A program made the translations under genes and the position numbers. A stretch of DNA of 53,785 nucleotides, from contig JAFUWA010000008.1 in the NCBI GenBank assembly GCA_017477355.1, forward strand, positions 1-53,785, given 5' to 3'. Shown here piece after piece: positions 17,150-25,540 of this stretch; positions within the stretch are counted from its first letter, which is position 1, and the number at the start of each line of letters is the position of its first letter. The stretch comes from Clostridia bacterium. Lineage in GTDB: Bacteria > Bacillota > Clostridia > TANB77 > CAG-508. A model generated the notes under the pieces. The model was not told the DNA's origin, did not search any database, and worked only from the letters and a program-made list of their open reading frames with translations.

Positions 17150-17241
17150 TGACTTTTAGTCAATAATTTTCTGGAAAATATTGACTATTGGTCATAAAGG
17201 TAGTATAATGATACACAGTTGATAAAAATGACCGTTAGTCA
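17150..17241 (+). promoter_or_regulatory. Exporter promoter with three TetR operator palindromes
   Basis: TTGACT (17181-17186), 17-nt spacer, TATAAT (17204-17209). Three 13-bp palindromes of the form TGAC-N5-GTCA: 17150-17162, 17182-17194 (covering the -35) and 17229-17241 (early transcribed region, before the ribosome site). This arrangement predicts tight repression by the adjacent TetR protein. Confidence 0.85.
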
Positions 17242-17260
17242 CAAGAAAGGAGAGACTAAA

Positions 17261-19348
17261 ATGCATAAATTTGGCGAATGGATAGTCAAATATAGAGTTA
17301 TTTTATTAGTTATTGCAATTGTTCTTTTGATACCATCTGCAATTGGCATGGCTAGAACAAGAGTTAATTATGATATCTTAACTTATTTACCAGAAGATAA
17401 CGAGACAATTCAAGGTCAAAACATTTTAAAAGATGAGTTTGGCATGGGTGCATATTCTATGATTTTGATAGATGACTTACCAGAGAAACAAATTCTAGAA
17501 TTTGAAGATAAACTTCGCGAGATGGATAATGTTTCGATGGTTGCCTCAGTGGTAGATATATTAGGAGAAGGAGTTCCTAAGGAAATCTTACCAGATCAGG
17601 TAAAAGATGCTATCTATAAAGATGGTAGTACTGTAATGATGGTTACTTTCAAAGACGGTATTTCTACAGATAAAACCTTAGATACTGTAGAAGAGATAAG
17701 AGAAATAGCAGATGATAAATTTGAAGTGACTGGTATGACAGCAGTTTTACTAGATACGAAATATTTGTCAGAGAGTGAGTTGACAGCATATGTTATTATT
17801 GCAGTTATACTTTGTTTAATTGTTTTACAAATAGCTTTAGATTCTTTTGCTGCACCAATCTTTTTGCTTTTAAATATTGGGTTTGCAATTCTTTATAATA
17901 TGGGAACAAATTATTTTTTAGGAGAAGTTTCTTATATTACAAAGGCAATTGCTGCTGTATTACAGTTGGGTGTTACAACAGACTTTGCAATTTTCTTATA
18001 TCATGCCTATATGAGAAATCGCGAAGAAGGAAAAGAGAACAAAGAAGCAATGGCAAATGCTATTAGCGAAACATTAGGATCTGTATTTGGAAGTTCAATT
18101 ACAACAATTGCTGGTTTCTTAGCTCTTTGCGGAATGGAGCTTACTTTAGGAAAAGATATTGGAATTGTTATGGCAAAAGGAGTTCTATTTGGACTAATTT
18201 GTGTAGTAACTGTTTTACCAGCAATGATTTTATGCTTTGGAAGATTAATAGATAAAACAAAACATAAAAGCATTATGCCTGAATTCAAGCATTTAAAAAG
18301 ATTTATTTTAAAATTTCATTGGTTAATTATTATTGTTTTTATCATTGTTTTACCGATTGCATTCCATGGATATCAACATACAGAGGTATATTATAATTTA
18401 GATTCAAAATTGCCTAAGGATTTGGATTCTGTTCAAGCAAATGAACACTTGAATCAAAAATTTAATTTAGCAACAATTGAAATGCTTTTAGTAGATAGTA
18501 ACTTAGATTCAGAAGAATTAAATGAAATGATTGGAAAAATTGAGGAAGTAAATGGAGTTGATTGGGCTCTTGGTATTTCTAAAATAGAAGAGCTTGGCAT
18601 TCCTAAAATGATGATTCCTACGAGTATATTAGAAAAGATTCAAACAGATCAATATGGTCTAATTTTAATTAGTTCGACATTAGAGGTAGCAACAGATGAA
18701 ATGAATGAGCAATTAACAGAAATTAATGATATTGTTGTAGAGTATGATGACAAAGCAATATTAGCCGGTGTTGCTCCATTATTAGATGATTTAGCAGAAA
18801 TTGCAGGACATGACTTTAACATTGTTAATACAGTTTCTATTGGTGTTATTTTTGTAATCATGCTATTTGTACTAAAATCAATTTCATTACCATTTATTTT
18901 AATGATAGTAATTGAATTCGCAATCTTTATTAATATGGGAATTCCTTATTATAGGGGAATAATATTGCCATTTATTGCATCTATTGTTATAGGAACTATT
19001 CAATTAGGAGCAACAATAGATTATGCCATTTTAATTACTTCAAAATATATTAATATGAGAAAGTCTGGAAAGAACAAACAAGAAACAATAGATTATGCTT
19101 TAGGTACTTCAATTAGTGCTATTTTTACATCAGGACTATGTTTCTTTGCTGCAACTTTCGGAGTTGGAATGTATTCAAAAATTGAAATTATTAGTTCTTT
19201 ATGTGTGCTTTTAGGTAGAGGAGCAATTATTTCAATGTTTGCTGTAGTAATGCTATTGCCATCATTCTTATTAGTATTTGATAAATTAATCTGTAAAACA
19301 ACGGCAGATTTAAGGAAAAGGGAGGATGTAAAAAATGAAAATAATTAG
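17261..19348 (+). CDS. MMPL/RND-family exporter
   Basis: 695 aa, with two repeats each made of one helix, a large extracytoplasmic domain and five clustered helices, the RND/MMPL layout. Family features include the early TYLPEDNETIQGQNILKDEF motif, the central VLQLGVTTDFAIFLYHAY with its Asp in the proton path, and its second copy GTIQLGATIDYAILITSKY. The ATG at 17261 follows AAAGGAGAG; the longer in-frame start at 17219 lies upstream of the third operator. It overlaps the next gene by 14 nt. Substrate unknown; lipids or hydrophobic compounds are typical for MMPL proteins. Confidence 0.85.
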   Translation: MHKFGEWIVKYRVILLVIAIVLLIPSAIGMARTRVNYDILTYLPEDNETIQGQNILKDEFGMGAYSMILIDDLPEKQILEFEDKLREMDNVSMVASVVDILGEGVPKEILPDQVKDAIYKDGSTVMMVTFKDGISTDKTLDTVEEIREIADDKFEVTGMTAVLLDTKYLSESELTAYVIIAVILCLIVLQIALDSFAAPIFLLLNIGFAILYNMGTNYFLGEVSYITKAIAAVLQLGVTTDFAIFLYHAYMRNREEGKENKEAMANAISETLGSVFGSSITTIAGFLALCGMELTLGKDIGIVMAKGVLFGLICVVTVLPAMILCFGRLIDKTKHKSIMPEFKHLKRFILKFHWLIIIVFIIVLPIAFHGYQHTEVYYNLDSKLPKDLDSVQANEHLNQKFNLATIEMLLVDSNLDSEELNEMIGKIEEVNGVDWALGISKIEELGIPKMMIPTSILEKIQTDQYGLILISSTLEVATDEMNEQLTEINDIVVEYDDKAILAGVAPLLDDLAEIAGHDFNIVNTVSIGVIFVIMLFVLKSISLPFILMIVIEFAIFINMGIPYYRGIILPFIASIVIGTIQLGATIDYAILITSKYINMRKSGKNKQETIDYALGTSISAIFTSGLCFFAATFGVGMYSKIEIISSLCVLLGRGAIISMFAVVMLLPSFLLVFDKLICKTTADLRKREDVKNENN

Positions 19349-21380
19349 TAAAATCACGTCAGGTGTTGTAATTGCTTCATTATTAACATATTATGCAAGT
19401 CCAGTTCTTGCATATGTAAATGAAGAAACGATTTATTCTAACTTAGATTCTAATGGAAAAAAGTATAGTTCTTCTGTAACAACAATTATAGAAGATAAAA
19501 ATGGAACAACAACAAAACAGGATGAAACAGAAAAAGAATTACCAATTGAAACCAAAATTGCTTATTATTTAAATGGAGAAGAGATGAATTCTTCCAAAAT
19601 AGCAGGTAAATCTGGTAGAGTTACAATCAAAATAGAATTTGAGAATAAGGACAAACATGGTGATATCTATACTCCATTTGTAGTAGTTAGTGGATTAATG
19701 ATTGATAACAAAGCAAATACCAATATTGAAATTGTGAACGGAAAATTATTGACAAATGGAAACTATACAATTGCTGTAGGAGTTGCTCTTCCAGGAATGC
19801 AAGAAAGCCTTGGAATAGCAAAAGAGAATATTGAGATTCCAAATTCGGTTGAAATTTCAATGGATACAGATAAATTCGAATCTGGAAATATTATGGTTTA
19901 TGCAAGTCCCAAATTATTAGGCGAATTAAATATTTCTATGAATGACTTTGATGAAATTTTTAATCAAGTGAATGCTTTAGAAACTGCAGCTAAAGCACTA
20001 GAAAATGGTGCTAGTACTTTAAATGAAGGGATAAAAGCATTAGATGTAGGAACAGTTCAATTAGATAATGGAATCACAGCTTTAGACTTAGGAATTGATA
20101 CATTGAAGGCAGGAACAAATGATTTAAATAATGGCGCTATTAGTTTAAAGAATGGAACAGCAGAATTTGCTGCTAGTTCACAATTATTTAATTCAGGAGT
20201 GACTCAAGTTTCAGATGGGGTAAATAGTTTAAAAACACAATATGCAGAGTTAGATTCAGGAATTAATACATTAAATAATAAATCAAATGAACTAAAGGCT
20301 GGAGCTAATCAGTTAAAAGACGGAGCAGTTGGACTAGATGCAGGAGCTTCTCAAGTTTTGGCAGGAATTAATAATGCAGTAGAGGGATTAGAGCCAAGTA
20401 TGACAGAAGAAGCTAAAAATGCTAAGAAAACAGCATTAGATGAGATAATAGCATATAATGAAGAAGCACTAGGAGAGAATTCTACAGCTACTATTCAAGG
20501 ATTACAAGCTCAAATAGTTACTTATGAAGAAAACTTAAATGAAATTCCTTCTTCAGAAGAATTACAAGCTGGATTAGCAGCTGGATTATTAACTTCTGAA
20601 CAAGTTACAAATTATGAAACAACAAGAAAATTACTACAAGGATTAATTCAATCTTTGACATCTAATGTTCAATTGTTAACATTGACACAAGGAAATTATA
20701 CTGCCTTAACTCAAACAAAAGATTCTATTTCTCAATCTGTAGATGATTTAGTAGTTTTATATAATGGATTATTAGCAATTCAAGGTGGAATGGAACAAGT
20801 ATCAGAGGGAGCAACTAGTTTATCAGGAGGATTAACAACTTTATCATCTGGAACAGATGCCTTAACAGAAGGAACAGCAAGCTTAGCTGATGGTTCTAAC
20901 AAGGTAGTAGAAGGATTAGGAACATTAAATTCTGGAGCTAGTAGTTTAGCAGAAAGTAGTGAGAAGTTAACATCAGCAAGTACAGTAATTTCAAATGGAG
21001 CATCTGATTTACAAAACGGAACAGCTAGTTTACAAGCAGGTGTTGATACATTATCAAATGGTTCAAAACAATTAAAAGATGGAAGCATCAAACTAACTGA
21101 AGGAACATTACAATTGGTGAGTGGAAGTCAAACGTTAGCTGATGGAATGAAACAATTTAATCAAGATGGAATTAGTAAAATTGCCGATTTAGTAAATAAA
21201 GATGGAAAAGACTTTGTTAGAAAAGTTGAGAAGTTAGAAAAACTTTCAAATGATTACACAAGTTTTGCTTCAAAAGAAGAAAGAGATGATTTAAAGTTTA
21301 TTTCAATTACAGATAGCATCAAAGTTGAAACAAAAGCATCTGATACAAAATCAGATAAGAATAGTAAGTCAAAAAAATAA
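19335..21380 (+). CDS. Secreted heptad-repeat (YhgE/Pip-like, LXXG) protein paired with MMPL exporter
   Basis: 681 aa. Signal peptide (MKIISKITSGVVIASLLTYY then ASPVLA). An N-terminal beta-rich domain (to about residue 200) precedes two long runs of heptads in which Leu and Gly recur every seven residues (ALENGAS TLNEGIK ALDVGTV type), predicted to form a long extracellular coiled-coil rod, with a central interruption around residues 350-480. Such proteins commonly accompany MMPL or ABC-2 exporters, and here the start overlaps the exporter stop. It has no YhgE membrane domain: the C-terminus is Lys/Ser-rich. Probably an extracellular adaptor of the exporter. Confidence 0.75.
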   Translation: MKIISKITSGVVIASLLTYYASPVLAYVNEETIYSNLDSNGKKYSSSVTTIIEDKNGTTTKQDETEKELPIETKIAYYLNGEEMNSSKIAGKSGRVTIKIEFENKDKHGDIYTPFVVVSGLMIDNKANTNIEIVNGKLLTNGNYTIAVGVALPGMQESLGIAKENIEIPNSVEISMDTDKFESGNIMVYASPKLLGELNISMNDFDEIFNQVNALETAAKALENGASTLNEGIKALDVGTVQLDNGITALDLGIDTLKAGTNDLNNGAISLKNGTAEFAASSQLFNSGVTQVSDGVNSLKTQYAELDSGINTLNNKSNELKAGANQLKDGAVGLDAGASQVLAGINNAVEGLEPSMTEEAKNAKKTALDEIIAYNEEALGENSTATIQGLQAQIVTYEENLNEIPSSEELQAGLAAGLLTSEQVTNYETTRKLLQGLIQSLTSNVQLLTLTQGNYTALTQTKDSISQSVDDLVVLYNGLLAIQGGMEQVSEGATSLSGGLTTLSSGTDALTEGTASLADGSNKVVEGLGTLNSGASSLAESSEKLTSASTVISNGASDLQNGTASLQAGVDTLSNGSKQLKDGSIKLTEGTLQLVSGSQTLADGMKQFNQDGISKIADLVNKDGKDFVRKVEKLEKLSNDYTSFASKEERDDLKFISITDSIKVETKASDTKSDKNSKSKK

Positions 21381-21393
21381 AATCAATTAAGAG

Positions 21394-21422
21394 TAGCACT
21401 ACTAAACTGTAGTGCTATTTTT
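21394..21422 (+). terminator. Intrinsic terminator of the TetR-controlled operon
   Basis: 9-bp stem TAGCACTAC / GTAGTGCTA with a 6-nt loop, followed by TTTTT (21418-21422). Confidence 0.9.
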
Positions 21423-21501
21423 GGTTATAGGTTGAAATATTTTTGGCTTTATAATATAATCATATTATTAGTTTGGAAGAGTTTTCGAAAGAGGAATAGA
21501 T

Positions 21502-23031
21502 ATGGAAACATTTAAAATTGTTGCTAAAATTAAATACAAAGAAAATTTCTTTTATGTTTTGATCAATAGGGCTTGCCAAAAATATTTTATCAAAGAATTT
21601 CAGGATGGCTCTGTCATGTATCCAACAATAGAGGAATATCAAGAATTGTATGAAGTTTTTAGCAAGAAACAAGCATTAACAGCATTAAAAATAGGAAATG
21701 ATTATGAAATAGAGCCTAAAATTATTTCAAAAGTAGGAAAATTGATTGCGCTAGGAGCTGCAATAGTAGGATTAGGGATTGCAATTCCTAATATGGTTTT
21801 TCCACCTCAAGAACCAATTCCGGTTGTAGAAACAGCGAATAATCCTTCTAAAACGACTAGAGAAGAGTTATTTAGAAAAGGTGGATATGATTTCCATTCA
21901 TTACAGGGATATGAAAATCAAAGAATATATAGACTTCATCAGTATGTTGTATCAAGTAGTGAACTAAGAGTAATTGAATGCCAAGATTTTGAAGAGTTCG
22001 CAGGATTTATTGATACTAAGAGTAATCCGAGTTATGATGATTTAAGACAAACAGTAATGAATAATCCTAATATTGATGAGAAATACAGGCAATGGTTGTT
22101 AGAGGGAATTGACAACTTAGAAAAGAACTTACCTAATGTTAATTTAACGGTTTTAAATTATAATTTAAATCGATTACAATTAGAACAAACAACATCAGAA
22201 GTAGTTAATGAAGGCGGTCCTGAGGATATTTTGGCTGGAAGATTTGATTCAGAAACTGGAAAGGCGTATTTTGTCGATCTAGGAGATGATGATTCTAATA
22301 AATTTGTTCTTTATCATGAGGTATTTGGGCATGGAATGAGTGAAGCAACTTTTGAAAGGAAAGTTGATGATAGCTTTAAATTTAGTGAATATTCAGATTG
22401 GGTAATTCATGTGAGTAAAGAAAAAATTATTGTATCAGATTCTATTTTTGTGATGCAATGTTTTGATGAAGAAAATGAATATGGAAGAGATTATGATTTT
22501 TTCTATCTTGGACAAGGATTAGAAGAGGGAAAAGCAGATCAAATTGCAAAGTTGGCAATGGGAAATATGCAGATTATTGGAAGTCCATATGTAGAGCAAA
22601 CAGAAACACTTAGAATTATGTGTGAGGCTGTTGGCCTAAGCTTTGAAGATTATATTGCAAATGGAGGATCTGAATTACTAAATCAAAGAATGCAAGAAAA
22701 TGATGTAGAGAATTCTTTAATTTATATTTATTCAAGCGATATTTATGTTAGTGCAATGAAGTCGGATTCTACAGAATTGATAGATGAAAAAGATACGTTT
22801 AAAGCAAATATTTTAGCCTTTTTCAAAGATTATGCAGATAATAAAATTAAAAATGGAGAAACAAGAGAAGAAGTAGTAGCAAGATTTTCTAAGATTCTTG
22901 CAAATGGTGGAGATTATATATATTCTACTTTTAATGGAGAAGAAATTAGCTATAGTGAGTTAACAGATAGAGTAAAAGAGACAGCAGAAAGTATAGAAAA
23001 TGATAAAGAGACAGAGTCGCTTGAAAAATGA
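21502..23031 (+). CDS. Membrane-anchored putative zinc metallopeptidase with HEXXGH motif
   Basis: 509 aa, no family confidently recognised. A cytoplasmic N-terminal domain of about 75 residues precedes one membrane helix (LIALGAAIVGLGIAIPN) and a large extracytoplasmic domain. That domain contains YHEVFGHGMSEATF (residues 272-285), an HEXXGH rather than HEXXH motif, and about 70 residues later GLEEGKADQIAKLA, an EEXXAD motif. HEXXGH plus EEXXAE/D is the zinc-binding signature known from the M49 (dipeptidyl peptidase III) family, so catalysis is plausible, though the rest of the protein is not obviously M49. Single-gene unit between two terminators. Confidence 0.6.
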   Translation: METFKIVAKIKYKENFFYVLINRACQKYFIKEFQDGSVMYPTIEEYQELYEVFSKKQALTALKIGNDYEIEPKIISKVGKLIALGAAIVGLGIAIPNMVFPPQEPIPVVETANNPSKTTREELFRKGGYDFHSLQGYENQRIYRLHQYVVSSSELRVIECQDFEEFAGFIDTKSNPSYDDLRQTVMNNPNIDEKYRQWLLEGIDNLEKNLPNVNLTVLNYNLNRLQLEQTTSEVVNEGGPEDILAGRFDSETGKAYFVDLGDDDSNKFVLYHEVFGHGMSEATFERKVDDSFKFSEYSDWVIHVSKEKIIVSDSIFVMQCFDEENEYGRDYDFFYLGQGLEEGKADQIAKLAMGNMQIIGSPYVEQTETLRIMCEAVGLSFEDYIANGGSELLNQRMQENDVENSLIYIYSSDIYVSAMKSDSTELIDEKDTFKANILAFFKDYADNKIKNGETREEVVARFSKILANGGDYIYSTFNGEEISYSELTDRVKETAESIENDKETESLEK

Positions 23032-23034
23032 GTT

Positions 23035-23063
23035 TTGACTTATGTTAACAAAAGTGATATAAT
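23035..23063 (+). promoter_or_regulatory. Promoter of the GC-rich gene
   Basis: TTGACT (23035-23040), 17-nt spacer, TATAAT (23058-23063). It starts right after the stop codon of the preceding gene and is in AT-rich DNA, unlike the gene it drives. Confidence 0.8.
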
Positions 23064-23116
23064 AATAGTGCATCTAGCAATCCGGCGTGAAGCCGAGAAT
23101 AAATGGAGGTAGAGAT

Positions 23117-23641
23117 ATGAAAGATGCAACAACACGGGTGCTGGTAATTAAAAACGGCGTGGCCAAGGAGCTGCGCGACCTACCCGAAACAATTATGGTG
23201 GAGCTGGAGAGGGCCTATGACGAGGCCCCGATTCGGGGATTGAGCCGTGATACTTATGCGGTATTGGTCGAGTTCTTCAGTCGCAAGCTGGTTGCCTACG
23301 AGGAGGAGCTGGCGAGCATGGATCCGGAGGAAATGGAGATGTTCTCCAAGACGGTGGCGTTTGCGAAGGCATTCGACATTTGTTATGAGGAGAGCCCGGC
23401 GCTGTTTGATATGATGCTCATGGTCGAGCGAGGAATCAGGGAACAGCCGGATTTCGGGAGCCATTCCATCAGTATGCGGAATCTGAAGTCCATGATCAAC
23501 ATGGAGTGGGCTCCGGCCAACAAGGATTTCCGCAAGTGGTCGAGGAAGCTGTTTGAAGAAACCGGATTGAAGATTGGCATCGTCAGGATGTCGAAGTTCT
23601 TCTACGGTGTGATTACTCAGCTGCAGGTACAGCCTGCTTAA
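23117..23641 (+). CDS. Unknown GC-rich single-gene cassette, probably foreign
   Basis: 174 aa (MKDATTRVLVIKNGVAKELR at the start), no recognised family; soluble, mostly helical. The body is far richer in G and C than every neighbour and uses codons that are rare elsewhere here (CTG, GCC, CGC). It has its own consensus promoter, a GGAGG site 7 nt before the ATG and a strong terminator, so the plus strand is the coding strand; the long minus-strand ORF is a shadow. Three Arg residues are encoded by CGG (codons 7, 40 and 121). Under the decoding rule seen in the rest of the window, the first CGG would shift the frame into a TAA three codons later, so the gene may be silent in this host. Flanked downstream by an IS200 element. 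Confidence 0.65.
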   Translation: MKDATTRVLVIKNGVAKELRDLPETIMVELERAYDEAPIRGLSRDTYAVLVEFFSRKLVAYEEELASMDPEEMEMFSKTVAFAKAFDICYEESPALFDMMLMVERGIREQPDFGSHSISMRNLKSMINMEWAPANKDFRKWSRKLFEETGLKIGIVRMSKFFYGVITQLQVQPA

Positions 23642-23674
23642 TCTTTGCCCAGAAATCAACTTTAATACCTCAAA

Positions 23675-23718
23675 CCGATGGGCCATCCCAAAAACGGATT
23701 GGCCCATCGGCGTTTTTT
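23675..23718 (+). terminator. Strong GC-rich intrinsic terminator
   Basis: CCGATGGGCC-A-TCC (23675-23688) pairs with GGA-TT-GGCCCATCGG (23696-23710), followed by TTTTTT at 23713-23718. Ends the GC-rich gene. Confidence 0.9.
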
Positions 23719-23776
23719 ATTGTTAATATACTTCCGGCTGTGCCGGTAGTATCGTAGGCTTAAGCTATATAGTAAC

Positions 23777-23846
23777 AAAACTCCCTTCATGATATAATGC
23801 AAATATGTTTCGACGCATAAAAGCAAAAATTCATGAAGGGAGTTTT
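23777..23846 (+). promoter_or_regulatory. Long hairpin sequestering the tnpA ribosome site
   Basis: AAAACTCCCTTCATGA (23777-23792) is the exact reverse complement of 23831-23846, with a 38-nt loop. The 3' arm contains the tnpA Shine-Dalgarno GAAGGGAG, so the folded transcript blocks its own translation; a TATAAT-like box sits in the loop. IS200 elements are known to keep transposase low through this kind of 5' structure. Confidence 0.8.
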
Positions 23847-23851
23847 ATATT

Positions 23852-24331
23852 ATGAGTAATATTATAAATAATAATACTGATAACGAAACAAGTCTATCAC
23901 ATACAAAATGGAATTGCAAATATCATATAGTATTTACGCCAAAATATAGGCGAAAAATTTTTTATGGACAAAAAAGAATGGAGATTGGAAAAATATTACG
24001 AGATTTGTGTGATTGGAATGAAGTGAAAATTATAGAGGCTGAAGTTTGCCCAGATCATGTTCATATGTTTGTTTCAATTCCACCCAAGTTATCAGTTTCA
24101 AAATTTATGGGAATATTAAAGGGCAAAAGCAGCCTCATAATTTTCCAGAGGTGGTCAAATTTAAAATATAAATTTGGCCAGCGAAGTTTCTGGTGCCGTG
24201 GCTACTACGTAGACACGGTTGGGAAAAATGAAAAGAAAATAGCAGAATATGTGAGAAATCAATTGAATGATGATATGAAATATGATCAAATATCAATAAA
24301 AGAATATAGAGACCCGTTTAACGGGTCTTAA
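23852..24331 (+). CDS. tnpA: IS200-type transposase TnpA (HUH, single tyrosine)
   Basis: 159 aa, full length. Contains the WNCKYHIVFTPKYRRKIFYG start block, the HUH motif in CPDHVHMFVSIP, the KGKSS segment, and the catalytic tyrosine region FWCRGYYVDTVG. Acts on single-stranded DNA during replication, recognising the hairpins at the element ends. The reading frame is intact and contains no in-frame CGG. The start ATG follows the sequestered GAAGGGAG site by 10 nt. Confidence 0.95.
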   Translation: MSNIINNNTDNETSLSHTKWNCKYHIVFTPKYRRKIFYGQKRMEIGKILRDLCDWNEVKIIEAEVCPDHVHMFVSIPPKLSVSKFMGILKGKSSLIIFQRWSNLKYKFGQRSFWCRGYYVDTVGKNEKKIAEYVRNQLNDDMKYDQISIKEYRDPFNGS

Positions 24332-24410
24332 AAAAACGCATGCGTCGAAATAGCTATGCGTCTTGAGACGCTGCTAGTAGAAGAGCCTTATAGGCGATAT
24401 TAGTAAAATA

Positions 24411-24435
24411 CCCCTAGCTAAGCTAGGGGATTTTT
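24411..24435 (+). terminator. IS200 right-end hairpin/terminator
   Basis: 8-bp stem CCCCTAGC / GCTAGGGG with a TAA loop and TTTTT after it, located at the right end of the element and just before the stop of the convergent gene. Confidence 0.8.
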
Positions 24436-24442
24436 ATTTTTA

Positions 24443-25357
24443 TTATAATAGACTTATGAGTGACAATATTCCAATCAATATTAAAAACATTGAAAATACA
24501 GATGATAGTAAACATTGTTTTGCAAATTTTGGATAAGGACCAATGTTTAGTAAAAATAAAATAAGTCCTACTGGTGGAATTAAGAAACATAAGATACCTA
24601 AGAACATATCAATTGTTCTTTCATTTTCTGGTACAGGCTTTCCGCAGTGTACACAATAAATACTATCTCTTGATATTAATTCTTTACAGCAACTGCAACA
24701 AATCATATTTGGATTAGATTCTTCTAATTGATATTCTTCTAGTTTTTGTTGTAAAGAATGTGAAAATTTCAATAATGTTTTTTCAGAATCTGCTGAATCA
24801 ATTAATATTTTGATTTGTTCAATTGTAGAAAATTTAAATTTTCTTCCATTTCCAACAAAATCAAAAAAATAGTTTTTCTTAGCTGTATCAATTTCTAGAC
24901 CACCTAATGAGTATATGTCGATAAATTGAACAGAGCTTAAGGGAATATTTATTTTTTTGATTTTAAATAATCCCCATTTTCCAATAATTCTTTTGTTGGT
25001 TAGATATATATCTCTAGACATAAGATAAACTACTAAGTAAACACCAACGAAGAAAAATAAAATATTGAAAATTAAAACTAAAAAGTAAGAAGATTGACTT
25101 CTAATGAAAAATTCAATAATTGTTTTGGGAAATAATATCATTGATATAGCAAATACTGAGAAAATTAAAAAGTAGGATAATTTACTGGGTTTAACTTTGT
25201 TTAATATTTTTTCAGTATGATCAATATTATTTAAAACGAAATTATCTTTCAGTCTTTTTTTCCTTTTTCTATATTTATTTTGAAGAACTTCTTGGTAGCA
25301 ATCATTACAAAGTCCGCTCTTTAAAGGAGCCTCTTTACCACATTTATAACACTTCAT
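24443..25357 (-). CDS. Zinc-ribbon membrane protein with PH-like (bPH2) domain
   Basis: 304 aa. The N-terminus is a zinc ribbon (CYKCGKEAPLKSGLCNDC). Two membrane helices (about 60-80 and 90-115) are followed by YLTNKRIIGKWGLFKIKKI and the rest of a bacterial PH-like beta domain, a second zinc ribbon (CCSCCKELISRDSIYCVHC at about 218-236), and two more C-terminal helices. Such proteins are common in Firmicutes and probably act in membrane stress or protein organisation; the partner is unknown. It converges on the IS200 element. Confidence 0.7.
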   Translation of the reverse strand: MKCYKCGKEAPLKSGLCNDCYQEVLQNKYRKRKKRLKDNFVLNNIDHTEKILNKVKPSKLSYFLIFSVFAISMILFPKTIIEFFIRSQSSYFLVLIFNILFFFVGVYLVVYLMSRDIYLTNKRIIGKWGLFKIKKINIPLSSVQFIDIYSLGGLEIDTAKKNYFFDFVGNGRKFKFSTIEQIKILIDSADSEKTLLKFSHSLQQKLEEYQLEESNPNMICCSCCKELISRDSIYCVHCGKPVPENERTIDMFLGILCFLIPPVGLILFLLNIGPYPKFAKQCLLSSVFSMFLILIGILSLISLL

Positions 25358-25460
25358 TTAATACCTCATCATAAGTAATAATTTTTCAAAATAATTATAT
25401 ATTAAAGACAATTAATAGTCAATCATTGTTATGAAACTGTTATATTTCACCTAATATGTG

Positions 25461-25490
25461 TTTACAAAACCAGTGAAATTGTGCTATAAT
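25461..25490 (+). promoter_or_regulatory. Promoter of the Nudix gene
   Basis: TTTACA (25461-25466), 18-nt spacer, TATAAT (25485-25490), 50 nt before the start codon, with AGGAGGT between. Confidence 0.6.
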
Positions 25491-25540
25491 TCGTAGTATG
25501 TTTTAAAAACTAATATGTATTTTAGGAGGTAACTTATATT

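Larger units (their letters stand above)
23733..24435 (+). mobile_element. Complete IS200/IS605-family element (tnpA only)
   Basis: About 0.7 kb: left-end hairpin with CCGGC-tgt-GCCGG at 23733-23749, a long attenuator hairpin before tnpA, the transposase gene, and a right-end hairpin CCCCTAGC-taa-GCTAGGGG. There are no terminal inverted repeats and no target duplication, as expected for single-strand HUH transposition. The exact ends cannot be fixed without an empty site. A related copy ends at the left edge of the window. Confidence 0.8.

Noticed and set aside
23135..23137. CGG reassigned to another amino acid (as CGG to Trp or Gln in some bacteria)
   Set aside because: A sense reassignment would not repair the frames of ftsW, gerA, gerC, the TPM gene or the integrase.
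23180..23707. Long minus-strand ORF (175 codons) opposite the GC-rich gene
   Set aside because: High GC makes stop codons rare on both strands. The promoter, ribosome site and terminator all favour the plus-strand gene.
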